This document shows positions 1-8,109 of a stretch of 64,000 nt of DNA, one piece after another (the first letter of the stretch is position 1; each line of letters opens with the position of its first letter). Origin of the DNA: Paracoccus bogoriensis. GTDB lineage: Bacteria; Pseudomonadota; Alphaproteobacteria; Rhodobacterales; Rhodobacteraceae. Below the pieces are notes generated by a model. It made no database searches and was not told the origin of the DNA. It was given only the letters and a program-made list of their open reading frames with translations. A program made the position numbers and the translations under genes. The stretch covers positions 1-64,000 of the forward strand of contig NZ_JAHYSR010000013.1 in the NCBI RefSeq assembly GCF_019431455.1. The letters run 5' to 3'.

Positions 1-76
1 CCATACAGGGACCGAGGGCAGCGCCGAAGGGCGATCTGTTTCCAGACGGCTGCGTCTGGGGCTTCGGTGGCCCAGG

Positions 77-469
77 TCGCGCGGCTTCTTCGACCGCGAA
101 GGGCTCGACCTGGACCGCTTCAGCCTGACCGGCCGGGTCGCAAATGCGCTGCCCTGCTGGAGCCGCTGGCCGACGCCATCGGACGCCATGCCCTGACCCG
201 CATGGAACGCCTGCGCCCCCACCTCGATCACGGCATCCTGGAACTGGATAACAGCGCGGCTGAACGCGGCATGCGCGTCATCGCGCAGGGCCGGAAAACC
301 CATCTTCGTCGGCTCCGAGGCAGGCGCCAAGGCCGCCGCCTTCGCCTGCGCCCTGGTCGAAACGGCCAAGCGCAACGCCGTCGATCCCTGTCCCTGGCTT
401 GCCGAAACCCGCATCCGCATCCCGGACTGCAAGATCAACAGCCTGCTGCCATGGCGATGGAACGGATAG
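77..469 (+). pseudogene. IS66-family transposase remnant
   Basis: A decayed IS66 transposase that cannot make an active enzyme. Reading frame 2 gives FFDREGLDLDR from the central region; frame 1 then gives ALLEPLADAIGRHAL, which runs directly into TRMERLRPHLDHG and LELDNSAAERGMR from the C-terminal domain. The bases that would encode the residues between these two blocks in an intact IS66 transposase are absent, so there is an internal deletion. A second shift near base 300 returns to frame 2 (IFVGSEAGAKAAAF ... LLPWRWNG) and ends at TAG 467-469. The two shifts plus the deletion show it is old debris. No terminal inverted repeat was found, and the left part may continue outside the window. 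The family assignment rests on the characteristic C-terminal DN.AER, GSEAG and LLPWRW blocks. Confidence 0.8.
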
Positions 470-481
470 CGGTCAGGCCGG

Positions 482-628
482 ATGGTCACGAGCATGGATC
501 CTTCCCTGCTGATGGGCCAGATCAGCGTGGCCGAACGCCGCAGGCAGGCCCACGGTTGCGCCGCCCTTGCCGATGCGGCTCGGGCGCGGTATCACCCCGA
601 ACCTGACGCCAGACCGAAGGAAGCCTGA
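482..628 (+). CDS. Small hypothetical protein upstream of prfB
   Basis: A 48-codon open frame ([19 protein letters not shown]...) that ends two bases before the prfB start. A second possible start is the ATG at 494. It has no signal peptide or membrane segment, is rich in Ala, Arg and Gln, and matches no family I recognise. The close spacing to prfB and GC-rich codon use are compatible with translation in the same transcript. It could also be chance coding left between the IS66 scar and prfB, because no strong ribosome binding site is seen. Confidence 0.3.
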   Translation: MVTSMDPSLLMGQISVAERRRQAHGCAALADAARARYHPEPDARPKEA

Positions 629-630
629 CC

Positions 631-1758
631 ATGCGCGCCGAGACGCAGTCCACGATCGAAGCCATCCGCCGCTCGCTGGCTCTGCTGGGGCAGCGGCTTG
701 ACTGGACGACCGCACCGCACCGGCTGGAAGAAATGAACGCCATGATCGAGGATGGCGACCTGTGGTCCGACCCTGCCCGCGCGCAGAAGCTGATGCGCGA
801 GCGGCAGTCGCTGTCAGATGCGATCGAGACCTATCGCCGGATCGAGGCCGATCTGGCTGCCAATGCAGAGATGGTCGAATTGGCCGAGGCCGAGGGCGAT
901 GCCGAGCTTGTTGCCGAGGCCGAGGCAAACCTGAAGGAGCTGGCCAAGCTGGCTTCGCAGAAAGAGCTTGAGGCGTTGCTGAACGGCGAAGCCGATGGCA
1001 ACGACACCTTTCTTGAAATCAACGCCGGTGCGGGCGGCACGGAAAGCTGCGATTGGGCGGCCATGCTGGCGCGGATGTATGTGCGTTGGGCCGAGAAAAA
1101 GGGCTATCAGGTCGAACTTTTGTCCGAGACGCCAGGCGACGAGGCGGGCATCCGCAGCGCGGCCTACAAGATCACCGGCCACAATGCCTATGGCTGGCTG
1201 AAATCGGAATCGGGTGTGCATCGTCTGGTCCGCATCAGCCCCTATGACAGTGCGGCGCGGCGGCACACATCCTTCAGCAGCGTCTGGGTCTATCCCGTGG
1301 TGGACGACAATATCGAGATCGAGATCCCCGACCGCGACATCCGCATCGACACTTACCGGTCCTCGGGCGCGGGCGGGCAGCATGTCAACACGACCGACTC
1401 GGCCGTGCGGATCACGCACCTGCCGACCGGCATCGTCGTGACCAGTTCCGAGAAATCGCAACACCAGAACCGTGCCAATGCCATGGCCGCGCTGAAGGCG
1501 CGGCTGTATCAGATGGAGTTGGACAAGCGGAACGCCGCAATCAATGCCCAGCACGCAGCCAAGGGCGAGGCGGGATGGGGCAATCAGATCCGCTCCTATG
1601 TGCTGCACCCCTACCAGATGGTGAAGGATCTGCGGACCTCGGAAGAAACCAGCGATACGCAGGGCGTTCTTGACGGCGATCTGGACCGGTTCATGGCCGC
1701 CACGCTGGCGCTGGATGTCGCCGGCAAGAGCCGCGCCGAGGCTCGGGCCGAGGACTGA
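631..1758 (+). CDS. prfB: Peptide chain release factor 2
   Basis: Class I release factor, 375 aa, that reads UGA and UAA stop codons and triggers peptidyl-tRNA hydrolysis on the ribosome. The GGQ motif that enters the peptidyl transferase centre is at residues 248-250 ([17 protein letters not shown]). The stop-codon recognition tripeptide, SPF in E. coli, reads SPY at residues 203-205. The N-terminal helical domain covers about residues 1-110. The frame is continuous with no in-frame UGA near codon 26, so the programmed +1 frameshift used in E. coli prfB is absent. A GAAGGA ribosome binding site lies just before the ATG. Confidence 0.97.
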   Translation: MRAETQSTIEAIRRSLALLGQRLDWTTAPHRLEEMNAMIEDGDLWSDPARAQKLMRERQSLSDAIETYRRIEADLAANAEMVELAEAEGDAELVAEAEANLKELAKLASQKELEALLNGEADGNDTFLEINAGAGGTESCDWAAMLARMYVRWAEKKGYQVELLSETPGDEAGIRSAAYKITGHNAYGWLKSESGVHRLVRISPYDSAARRHTSFSSVWVYPVVDDNIEIEIPDRDIRIDTYRSSGAGGQHVNTTDSAVRITHLPTGIVVTSSEKSQHQNRANAMAALKARLYQMELDKRNAAINAQHAAKGEAGWGNQIRSYVLHPYQMVKDLRTSEETSDTQGVLDGDLDRFMAATLALDVAGKSRAEARAED

Positions 1759-1786
1759 GCGCCGGCGCCGCCCATGGGGCGCTGCG

Positions 1787-1805
1787 CCGCAGCGTAAAGC
1801 TGCGG
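1787..1805 (+). terminator. Hairpin after prfB
   Basis: Perfect 7-bp inverted repeat CCGCAGC/GCTGCGG with loop GTAAA, 29 bases after the prfB stop. No T-run follows, so at best it is a weak terminator or a transcript-end stabiliser before the patatin-like gene. Confidence 0.35.
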
Positions 1806-1871
1806 AACTTGCCCGGCTGTCCGTCGCTTCCTACAATGCTGCAACTGCAACATGAGGCAAAGGGCACGGCG

Positions 1872-2942
1872 ATGGCGATGAAGGACAAGCAGATCAACCT
1901 GGCGCTCCAGGGGGGCGGCGCTCATGGCGCCTATACCTGGGGCGTTCTTGACCGGCTTCTGGACGAGCATTGGCTGCACATTTCTGCCATTACCGGGGCC
2001 TCGGCCGGGGCGCTGAACGGGGCGGCGCTGAAGGCGGGGCTGGCGGTCAATCCGGGCGTCTCGGGGCGGCGGGCGGCACGCGAGAACCTTGACGCCCTGT
2101 GGTCCGAGATCGGCGCCATGAGCGACAATCGCATGGTCCGCTGGATGCAGTCGCTGATGCCCATGACCAAGGGCCTGCAACGCTGGACCGAGATGGTGTC
2201 GCCCGCCGCATGGCTGGACAATCTGACGCGGCTGATCAGCCCCTATGACTACGGGCCCTTTTACGTCAACCCGCTCGGCCCGCTGCTGCGGGAATTGCCC
2301 CATCCGCATTTCGCCACGACCGAGGGGCCGGACCTGTTCGTCTCGGCGACGAACGTCCGCACGGGGGCGATCCGCGTCTTTACCGGAGAACAGGCCAATG
2401 TCGATGCGGTCCTGGCCTCGGCCTGCCTGCCCACCCTGTTCCAGGCGGTCGAGATCGCGGACCCCGTCACCGGGCAGGTCGATGCCTATTGGGACGGGGG
2501 CTTTGCGGGGAACCCCGCGCTCTATCCGCTCTACAAGCCGCGTTTTCCGCGTGACATCGTGATCGTGGCGATCAACCCGATGGTGCGCTGTGAATTGCCG
2601 CGCACGCCGGTCGAGATTTCGGACCGCGTGAACGAGATCAGCTTCAACGCCTCGCTTCTGTCGCAACTGCGCGCGATCAATTTCGTCAAGGAGTTGTTCG
2701 CCGAAAACCGCCTGACCGACAAGGCGATGAAGAACGTCCTGGTCCACATGATCATCGACGACGCGCTGATGACCGACCTGACGGCCCGGTCCAAGCTGAT
2801 GCCGCGTCCCGGAATGCTGGATCGGATGAAGGCGGCGGGACAGGCCGCCGCCGATGCCTTCCTGAAAGAACATGCCGACAAGCTGAACGAGACCGACAGT
2901 TTCGACCTGTCGCAGCTTTTCGCCGGGATGATCGCGCGTTAG
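1872..2942 (+). CDS. Patatin-like phospholipase family protein
   Basis: Predicted serine lipid acyl hydrolase of 356 aa. The patatin fold signatures are clear: the oxyanion-hole glycine run GGGAHG at residues 14-19, the nucleophile elbow GASAG with Ser44, and the dyad aspartate in the DGG motif at Asp208 (AYWDGGFAGNPAL). There is no signal peptide, so a cytoplasmic or membrane-associated enzyme acting on phospholipids or polyhydroxyalkanoate-type esters is likely; the substrate cannot be told from sequence. The ATG at 1872 is preferred over an in-frame ATG at 1809 because homology begins with INLALQGGGAHGA and a GAGG/AAGGG-rich stretch lies just upstream. The stop codon overlaps the end of the convergent psuG by 4 bases. 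Confidence 0.9.
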   Translation: MAMKDKQINLALQGGGAHGAYTWGVLDRLLDEHWLHISAITGASAGALNGAALKAGLAVNPGVSGRRAARENLDALWSEIGAMSDNRMVRWMQSLMPMTKGLQRWTEMVSPAAWLDNLTRLISPYDYGPFYVNPLGPLLRELPHPHFATTEGPDLFVSATNVRTGAIRVFTGEQANVDAVLASACLPTLFQAVEIADPVTGQVDAYWDGGFAGNPALYPLYKPRFPRDIVIVAINPMVRCELPRTPVEISDRVNEISFNASLLSQLRAINFVKELFAENRLTDKAMKNVLVHMIIDDALMTDLTARSKLMPRPGMLDRMKAAGQAAADAFLKEHADKLNETDSFDLSQLFAGMIAR

Positions 2943-3853
2943 CCCATCGCCACCGCGATGGCGGCGGCAAGGCGGGCATTGTTCAGGACAAGCGCGATGT
3001 TGCTGTCCAGTGAGCGGCCTTGGGTCAGCTCGAAGATGCGCGACAGCAGGAAGGGCGTGACCGCCTTGGCAGCGATGCCCTGCGCCTCGGCCTCGGCCAG
3101 GGCCTGCTCGATCACCGGGTTGATCTGGTCGCGCGGGATTTCGGCCTCGGCGGGGATCGGGTTCGCGACCAATTGCCCGCCGCCCAGCCCAAGGCGCGCG
3201 CGCATCGCGGCGGCCGCGGCGATCTCGGCGGGGCTGTCCATCCGCAGCGGCGCCTTCAGTCCCGAATCGCGCGACCAGAAGGCGGGTAGCGCGTCCTGGC
3301 CATAGGCGATGACCGGCACGCCAAGCGTTTCCAGAACCTCCCATGTCTTGGGCAGGTCCAGGATCGCCTTGGCCCCCGCCGCCACCACGGTCACGGGTGT
3401 GCGCGCCAGTTCGTGCAGATCGGCCGAGATGTCAAAGCTGGTCTCGGCCCCGCGGTGCACGCCGCCGATCCCGCCGGTCGCAAAGACGCGGATGCCCGCC
3501 AGATCGGCGCAGATCATCGTCGCGGCGACAGTCGTCGCGCCAGTCCGGCCCGAGGCGACGCAGACGGCCAGATCGGCGCGGCTCAGCTTCATTGCCTGAT
3601 CGGGCGGGGTCTGCGCCAGCGCGGTCAGCGTCTCGTCCGTCAGGCCGATATGGATCTGCCCGCCCATCACCGCGATGGTCGCGGGAACGGCGCCGCCTTC
3701 ACGGATCACGGCCTCGACCTTGCGCGCCATCTCGAGGTTCTGCGGCCAGGGCATCCCATGCGTGATGATCGTCGATTCCAGCGCGACGACAGGGCGGCCG
3801 GCGGCCAGCGCTTCGGCCACGTCGGGGGAATGGGTCAGGGGCAGGGTGGTCAC
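2939..3853 (-). CDS. psuG: Pseudouridine-5'-phosphate glycosidase
   Basis: Cleaves pseudouridine 5'-phosphate to uracil and ribose 5-phosphate in the second step of pseudouridine salvage. The 304-aa protein is the usual length. The conserved N-terminal block VVALESTIITHGMPWPQN is present, and Glu26, Lys89 and Lys162 line up with the E. coli catalytic residues Glu31, Lys93 and Lys166. It starts inside the end of psuK with a 4-base ATGA overlap, which indicates translational coupling, and is the last gene of the arsR-psuK-psuG operon. Its end overlaps the convergent patatin-like gene. Confidence 0.95.
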   Translation of the reverse strand: MTTLPLTHSPDVAEALAAGRPVVALESTIITHGMPWPQNLEMARKVEAVIREGGAVPATIAVMGGQIHIGLTDETLTALAQTPPDQAMKLSRADLAVCVASGRTGATTVAATMICADLAGIRVFATGGIGGVHRGAETSFDISADLHELARTPVTVVAAGAKAILDLPKTWEVLETLGVPVIAYGQDALPAFWSRDSGLKAPLRMDSPAEIAAAAAMRARLGLGGGQLVANPIPAEAEIPRDQINPVIEQALAEAEAQGIAAKAVTPFLLSRIFELTQGRSLDSNIALVLNNARLAAAIAVAMG

Positions 3854-4728
3854 GGGACATCCTTTCCGGAAACATGGGCGGCGGCGGCCTCGACCGCGCG
3901 TCGCAACGCCGCATCGCGCGGCAGGTGGTCAAGTTCTGCGGCCAGATGCGCCGCGAGGAAGCAGTCGCCCGCGCCGGTCACGCGTGCGATCGTGACCGAG
4001 GGCGGGCGGCAGGTGATGGTCGGCGCGTTGGCCTGCGCCTCGGCGGCGGGGGCGGCGCCATCCGTCACCAGAACCCGCGCGGCGCCGCGCGCGACGACCG
4101 CCTCGGCGGCGGTGGCGGCGTCCGGGCAGGCACGGCCCGCCAGAATCTCGGCCTCGAGCCGGTTCAGGTAGAAACAGCCGCGCCGGGCGGCAATCAGCGG
4201 CTCAAGCCTTTCTGCCTTTCCGGGGCTGGCGGGGACAACACGCAGATCGGCCCGGCCAAGGCGCGGATCGCGGGCAATGGCGTCCAGAAGATCCTCGGTC
4301 AGGTTGCCGTCCAGCACCACCGGGCCGCTCCAGCCGGGCATCGCATCCAGCGGCGCGAGGATCGCGGCCCCCGCCTGTTCGAGGCTGTGCGCATCCGCGA
4401 TGGCGGCGATCAGGCCCTCGCTGTCCTCGATGCCCATGTAGCAATCGGTGGGCAGGCCCGTGTCGCGCGCCAGATGGCCGGTCAGCACGCCCAGCCTTTC
4501 GGCCTCGGCGACCAGCGCCTCGCCCTCGGGGTCGCGGCCCACGGCCGACAGCACGGCGGGCGCCAGCCCCCATCGCGCCAGCGCGACCGCGACATTCAGC
4601 GCCACGCCGCCCGGCAGGTGGCGGATGCGGCCGGGCACGTCGGCGCCCGGCGCCATGCGGCGCGGCGCGCGTCCGATCACGTCCCAGAGCATCGCACCGA
4701 TGCAGAGCACGTCAGGGGTCCTGGTCAT
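3850..4728 (-). CDS. psuK: PfkB-family kinase, probable pseudouridine kinase
   Basis: Ribokinase/PfkB-type sugar kinase of 292 aa. The N-terminal block contains the nucleoside-binding glycine segment HLPGGVALNVAVALARWG, and the C-terminal catalytic signature TGAGDCFLAAHLA carries the base aspartate. By neighbourhood with psuG it should phosphorylate pseudouridine to pseudouridine 5'-phosphate; the family alone could not fix the substrate. The gene overlaps arsR upstream and psuG downstream, so all three should be co-transcribed. Cytoplasmic. Confidence 0.88.
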   Translation of the reverse strand: MTRTPDVLCIGAMLWDVIGRAPRRMAPGADVPGRIRHLPGGVALNVAVALARWGLAPAVLSAVGRDPEGEALVAEAERLGVLTGHLARDTGLPTDCYMGIEDSEGLIAAIADAHSLEQAGAAILAPLDAMPGWSGPVVLDGNLTEDLLDAIARDPRLGRADLRVVPASPGKAERLEPLIAARRGCFYLNRLEAEILAGRACPDAATAAEAVVARGAARVLVTDGAAPAAEAQANAPTITCRPPSVTIARVTGAGDCFLAAHLAAELDHLPRDAALRRAVEAAAAHVSGKDVP

Positions 4729-5083
4729 CCTCGCCTCTCAGCTCGGCCTCAAGGAAGCGTTCGAAATCGTCCAGGTCCACCGGGTCGAACTGCCCGAAGC
4801 CCTGCATCCAGACCGAGGCCGCGCGCATCCCGTCGGGGTCCAGCTTGCACCAGGTGATCCGGCCCCGCCGCTCTTGCCGGATCAGCCCGGCGGCCGCAAG
4901 CACCGAGAGATGTTTCGAGATCGCGGCAAGGCTCATCTGGAAGGGTTGCGCCACATCGCTGACGGCCATGTCATCTTCGAGCAGCATCGACAGGACGCGC
5001 CGGCGCGTCGGATCGGCCAGTGCTGAAAAGATCTGGTCAAGCGCGGAGGGACCAGCGGCCGAGGGGGGAGGAGGTTCGCTCAT
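4712..5083 (-). CDS. ArsR-family transcriptional regulator
   Basis: Winged helix-turn-helix repressor of 123 aa with the ArsR core (ALADPTRRRVLSMLLEDDMAV, then the recognition helix region SLAAISKHLSVLAAAGLI and the wing RRGRITWCKLD). No CxCxxC-type metal motif is visible, so it is probably not a metal sensor. The ATG at 5083 (MSEPPPPSAAG) is preferred to a TTG further upstream. It heads the arsR-psuK-psuG operon by overlapping psuK, and it probably represses its own operon through the inverted repeat at 5138-5153. The ligand may be pseudouridine or a phosphorylated derivative, which is inference. Confidence 0.9.
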   Translation of the reverse strand: MSEPPPPSAAGPSALDQIFSALADPTRRRVLSMLLEDDMAVSDVAQPFQMSLAAISKHLSVLAAAGLIRQERRGRITWCKLDPDGMRAASVWMQGFGQFDPVDLDDFERFLEAELRGEDDQDP

Positions 5084-5137
5084 GGGCTGTCCGGCAAGGA
5101 TGCGGGCGGTTTCTGGGCGGCGTCGGGGTGCCAAAAC

Positions 5138-5153
5138 TCAACCTGACGGTTGA
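5138..5153 (-). promoter_or_regulatory. Inverted repeat, likely ArsR operator
   Basis: Perfect palindrome with arms TCAACC and GGTTGA around TGAC, about 55 bases upstream of the arsR start. The arm pattern CAACC-N4-GGTTG resembles operators of several ArsR-family regulators. Its location in the arsR-psuK-psuG promoter region suggests autorepression. Confidence 0.6.
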
Positions 5154-5213
5154 ATGATGCTGCGTGCGGATCATGATTGCAAGGGGGGATCGCGACCGCT
5201 TGATGCACGCAAA

Positions 5214-5252
5214 CGCCAAGGATTGCAATGCGTTATGGCGGAAATCCTGGCG
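5214..5252 (+). repeat. Inverted repeat abutting the atpI promoter
   Basis: Left arm CGCCAAGGATT (5214-5224) and right arm AATCCTGGCG (5243-5252) are complementary apart from one missing base. The right arm ends one base before the candidate -35 hexamer of the atp operon, a position where an activator or repressor could act. Confidence 0.45.
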
Positions 5253-5253
5253 C

Positions 5254-5282
5254 TTGACTTGATCGCCCTTAGCCCCTAGACA
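5254..5282 (+). promoter_or_regulatory. Candidate sigma-70 promoter of the F0 atp operon
   Basis: TTGACT (5254-5259), a 17-base spacer, then TAGACA (5277-5282). This is 28 bases before the GTG start of atpI and is the best -35/-10 pair in the intergenic region. Confidence 0.55.
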
Positions 5283-5310
5283 GCGCCCGACGAAGAAAAG
5301 GGCGTGACAG

Positions 5311-5673
5311 GTGGCCGAAAAGCCCCATTCAGGCGAACGCCAGGGTGCAGAGGAACGGTCGGCGGATGCCGAACGGCTTCGCGCACTGGAAGAACGGATC
5401 GCCGCGCTTCGCCCCAAGCCCCAGGGCCCCGGCCCGATGGGGAAATACGAACAGGCAAATCTTGCCTGGCGCATGGTGGTCGAGCTTGTGACCGGCTTGG
5501 GGCTGGGTGGCGTGCTCGGCTACGGTCTTGATCATCTTCTGGGGACGACACCCCTGATGATGATCGTGTTCATTTTTCTCGGCCTCGCGGCCGGCATCAA
5601 GACGATGATGCGCACCGCGTCCGAGCTAGACAGGAAATCCGGCGAAAGCCCGGATCGAGACGAGAGGGACTGA
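5311..5673 (+). CDS. atpI: ATP synthase subunit I (AtpI)
   Basis: Small membrane protein of 120 aa that helps assemble the c-ring or the F0 sector. The N-terminal 50 residues are hydrophilic ([17 protein letters not shown]), followed by two hydrophobic helices: [21 protein letters not shown] and [17 protein letters not shown]. Start is GTG, preceded by AAAGGG. It is the first gene of the F0 operon and ends two bases before atpB, the usual alphaproteobacterial order in which the F1 genes lie elsewhere. Confidence 0.9.
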   Translation: MAEKPHSGERQGAEERSADAERLRALEERIAALRPKPQGPGPMGKYEQANLAWRMVVELVTGLGLGGVLGYGLDHLLGTTPLMMIVFIFLGLAAGIKTMMRTASELDRKSGESPDRDERD

Positions 5674-5675
5674 TC

Positions 5676-6422
5676 GTGGCGACGGAAGCGACTGGCGGCG
5701 GCCTTGAGTTCAAGCCGATGGAGCAGTTCGAGGTCAAGGCGCTGTTCGGCGAGACGGTTGCCTGGTACACGCCGACCAACGTGACTCTGTGGCTGTTCCT
5801 GACCGCGCTGGCCGCGATCTCGCTGCTGGTCCTCGGCAGCCGTGGCCGCGCCATCGTGCCCAGCCGGGCGCAGTCGGTCGCGGAACTGACCTATGGTCTG
5901 GTCCACAAGATGATCGAGGACATCGCGGGCAAGGAGGGCCTGCGCTACTTCCCCTACATCCTGACGCTGTTCCTGTTCGTGGCCTTCGCGAACCTGCTGG
6001 GCCTCGTGCCGATGGCCTTCACCGTCACGTCGCACATCGCCGTGACCGGGATTCTGGCCATGGCGGTCTTTGTCGGCGTCACGGCGATCGGCTTCATCAA
6101 GAACGGCGCGCATTTCCTGGACCTGTTCTGGGTCCGCTCGGCGCCGCTGGCCGTGCGTCCGATCCTGGCCGTGATCGAGGTCATCAGCTACTTCGTCCGC
6201 CCGCTGAGCCTCTCGATCCGTCTTGCCGGGAACATGATCGCGGGCCACGCCGTCATCAAGGTCTTCGCGGGCTTCGCGGCCATTGCCGCCGTCGCCCCTG
6301 TCGCGGTCGTCGCCGTGGTCGGCATGTATGCATTCGAGGTGCTGGTGGCACTGGTGCAGGCCTATGTGTTCACGATCCTGACCTGCGTCTATCTGAAGGA
6401 TGCGCTGCATCCGTCGCACTGA
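5676..6422 (+). CDS. atpB: F0F1 ATP synthase subunit a
   Basis: Proton half-channel subunit of 248 aa that works against the c-ring in the cytoplasmic membrane. The essential arginine sits in [18 protein letters not shown], and a C-terminal helix contains the conserved [15 protein letters not shown]. Several hydrophobic helices span the rest. GTG start two bases after atpI. Length and motifs are normal for the family. Confidence 0.97.
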   Translation: MATEATGGGLEFKPMEQFEVKALFGETVAWYTPTNVTLWLFLTALAAISLLVLGSRGRAIVPSRAQSVAELTYGLVHKMIEDIAGKEGLRYFPYILTLFLFVAFANLLGLVPMAFTVTSHIAVTGILAMAVFVGVTAIGFIKNGAHFLDLFWVRSAPLAVRPILAVIEVISYFVRPLSLSIRLAGNMIAGHAVIKVFAGFAAIAAVAPVAVVAVVGMYAFEVLVALVQAYVFTILTCVYLKDALHPSH

Positions 6423-6506
6423 GCCGACGACAGCAGCATTGTGGCGGCGCCATCCCGGCGCCGCAGAGAACCGGACAACCCTCTTCCAACCGCAAGGAGA
6501 CATACC

Positions 6507-6743
6507 ATGGAAGGCGAACTCGCAAATCTGGGCAAGTACATCGGCGTCGGTCTGACCGCGTTCGGCATGGGCTTTGCCGCTCTTGGTGTGGGCAACGTGG
6601 CCGGCAACTTCCTGGCTGGCGCCCTGCGCAACCCTTCGGCCGCTGCCGGCCAGACCGCCACGCTGTTCATCGGCATGGCCTTTGCGGAAGCCTTGGGGAT
6701 CTTCTCGTTCCTCGTCGCGCTTCTGCTGATGTTCGCGGTCTGA
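6507..6743 (+). CDS. atpE: F0F1 ATP synthase subunit c
   Basis: Proteolipid of 78 aa that forms the rotating c-ring. It is a two-helix hairpin with the glycine-rich first helix ([17 protein letters not shown]), the polar loop RNPSAAAGQ, and the proton-binding carboxylate Glu61 in [13 protein letters not shown]. The ATG at 6507 follows an AAGGAG ribosome binding site; an in-frame ATG 22 codons upstream would add a non-homologous leader and is rejected. A strong GC hairpin follows the gene. Confidence 0.97.
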   Translation: MEGELANLGKYIGVGLTAFGMGFAALGVGNVAGNFLAGALRNPSAAAGQTATLFIGMAFAEALGIFSFLVALLLMFAV

Positions 6744-6763
6744 TCCTGCGCCATCCTTGCGGC

Positions 6764-6787
6764 GGGGTGGGGCTGTGCCCCCACCCC
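6764..6787 (+). promoter_or_regulatory. Intercistronic hairpin after atpE
   Basis: Perfect 9-bp stem GGGGTGGGG / CCCCACCCC with a 6-base loop, 20 bases after the atpE stop and about 30 before the b' gene. No T-run follows. It probably stabilises the atpE message or partly terminates, which would favour the high copy number of subunit c. Confidence 0.6.
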
Positions 6788-6817
6788 TTCGTGACTTACA
6801 AGGCCATGGGGTAGGAT

Positions 6818-7453
6818 ATGTTCAGCCTGTTGCAAGAGGCCGCCACCACCGCGGTCGAGATCACCGGGGAAGAGGCCGTCGTCATCGACGAGACCGCGCC
6901 CCATGCCGCCGATGCCCACACTTACGGGGATGCGGCGCATTACGCGGCGGAAAGCGCGGGCCTTCCGCAGCTGGACGTCACCACCTTCGGCAACCAGATC
7001 TTCTGGCTGGTCGTGACGCTTGTGGTCCTTTATCTGGTCCTGTCGCGCGTCGCCGTGCCGCGGATCGCTGCTGTTCTATCGGATCGTCAGGGGGCGCTGA
7101 CCGGCGACCTGATGGCGGCCGAGGAATTCAAGCAGAAGGCCCGCGAGGCCGAAGCCGCCTATGACAAGGCATTGGCCGAAGCCCGCAGCGAAGCGCAGCG
7201 GATCGTCGCGCAGAACCGTGCCGAGATCCAGGCCGAGCTTGAGCGGGCCATCGCCAAGGCGGATGCCGAGATTGCGGCGCGCACAGCCGAATCCGAGGCC
7301 CGCATCCGTGAAATCCGCGCCTCGGCGGATCAGAGTGCCCGTGAAGTCGCCCGCGACGTGACGGCAGCCCTGGTCGAAAGCCTCGGCGGCACCGCCGACG
7401 CCGCCGCCATCGATGCCGCGCTGGACAGCCGCATGAAAGGGTTCGTGCAATGA
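6818..7453 (+). CDS. atpF': F0F1 ATP synthase subunit b'
   Basis: Peripheral stalk subunit of 211 aa, the b' paralogue found in photosynthetic and related alphaproteobacteria. It has a 50-residue hydrophilic N-terminus, one membrane helix ([20 protein letters not shown]), and a long charged helix (residues about 90-190, rich in Glu, Ala and Arg) that dimerises with subunit b. It overlaps the atpF start by 4 bases. Confidence 0.93.
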   Translation: MFSLLQEAATTAVEITGEEAVVIDETAPHAADAHTYGDAAHYAAESAGLPQLDVTTFGNQIFWLVVTLVVLYLVLSRVAVPRIAAVLSDRQGALTGDLMAAEEFKQKAREAEAAYDKALAEARSEAQRIVAQNRAEIQAELERAIAKADAEIAARTAESEARIREIRASADQSAREVARDVTAALVESLGGTADAAAIDAALDSRMKGFVQ

Positions 7454-8013
7454 AGCGTCTGATCGCCCCCCTGTCCGCTGCCCTGCTGGCCGCCGGACCG
7501 GCTGCGGCCGCCAGCGGGCCGTTCTTCTCGCTGCGCAACACCGACTTTATCGTCCTGATCTCGTTCCTGGTCTTTGTGGGTATTCTCGCTTACTACAAGG
7601 TTCCGGCCCTTCTGGGCGGGATTCTTGACAAGCGCGCCGAGACGATCCGCAACGAGCTGGAAGAGGCCCGCCGCCTGCGCGAGGAAGCGCAGGAGATCTA
7701 TGCCAGCTACGAGCGTCGCGCCCGTGAGGTGAAGACCCAGGCCGACCAGATCGTCGCCAATGCCAGGCGCGAGGCCGAGGCCCAGGCTGCCAAGGCCCAG
7801 GATGATCTGGCACGCTCGATTCAGCGCCGCCTTCAGGCCGCGCAGGATCAGATTGCCAGCGCCGAGGCCGAGGCTGTTCGCGCCGTCCGCAATCGCGCCG
7901 TGGCCGCCTCTGTCGCTGCGGCTGCCGAATTGTTGCAGGCTCAGGTCCGTGCGGGCAACCGCTCGGCCGGGATCGACGACGCCATCGAAGACGTGGCGCG
8001 TCGCCTGAACTGA
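7450..8013 (+). CDS. atpF: F0F1 ATP synthase subunit b
   Basis: Second peripheral stalk subunit, 187 aa. The N-terminus ([23 protein letters not shown]) looks like a signal-type segment and is followed by the membrane helix [20 protein letters not shown] and a long coiled-coil region dense in Ala, Glu and Arg. Coupled to atpF' by an ATGA overlap. Last gene of the F0 operon; a rho-independent terminator follows. Confidence 0.94.
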   Translation: MKRLIAPLSAALLAAGPAAAASGPFFSLRNTDFIVLISFLVFVGILAYYKVPALLGGILDKRAETIRNELEEARRLREEAQEIYASYERRAREVKTQADQIVANARREAEAQAAKAQDDLARSIQRRLQAAQDQIASAEAEAVRAVRNRAVAASVAAAAELLQAQVRAGNRSAGIDDAIEDVARRLN

Positions 8014-8069
8014 GAATCTGCCTGAACTGAGACAGACGCCCACAGGGCGAGGTCTTGGGGACAGTGATC

Positions 8070-8105
8070 GGCCCCCGGTTCTGTGCAAGCCGGGGGCCTC
8101 TTTGT
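8070..8105 (+). terminator. Terminator of the F0 atp operon
   Basis: Stem GGCCCCCGG (8070-8078) and CCGGGGGCC (8090-8098) with an 11-base loop, then TCTTTGTCC. It lies between atpF and the convergent gene at 8110, so it may serve both strands. Confidence 0.8.
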
Positions 8106-8109
8106 CCGT

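Noticed and set aside
203..205. SPY instead of SPF in release factor 2 (residue numbers) as a sign of altered stop recognition
   Set aside because: Conservative Phe-to-Tyr change that I believe is common in alphaproteobacterial RF2; all other motifs are normal.
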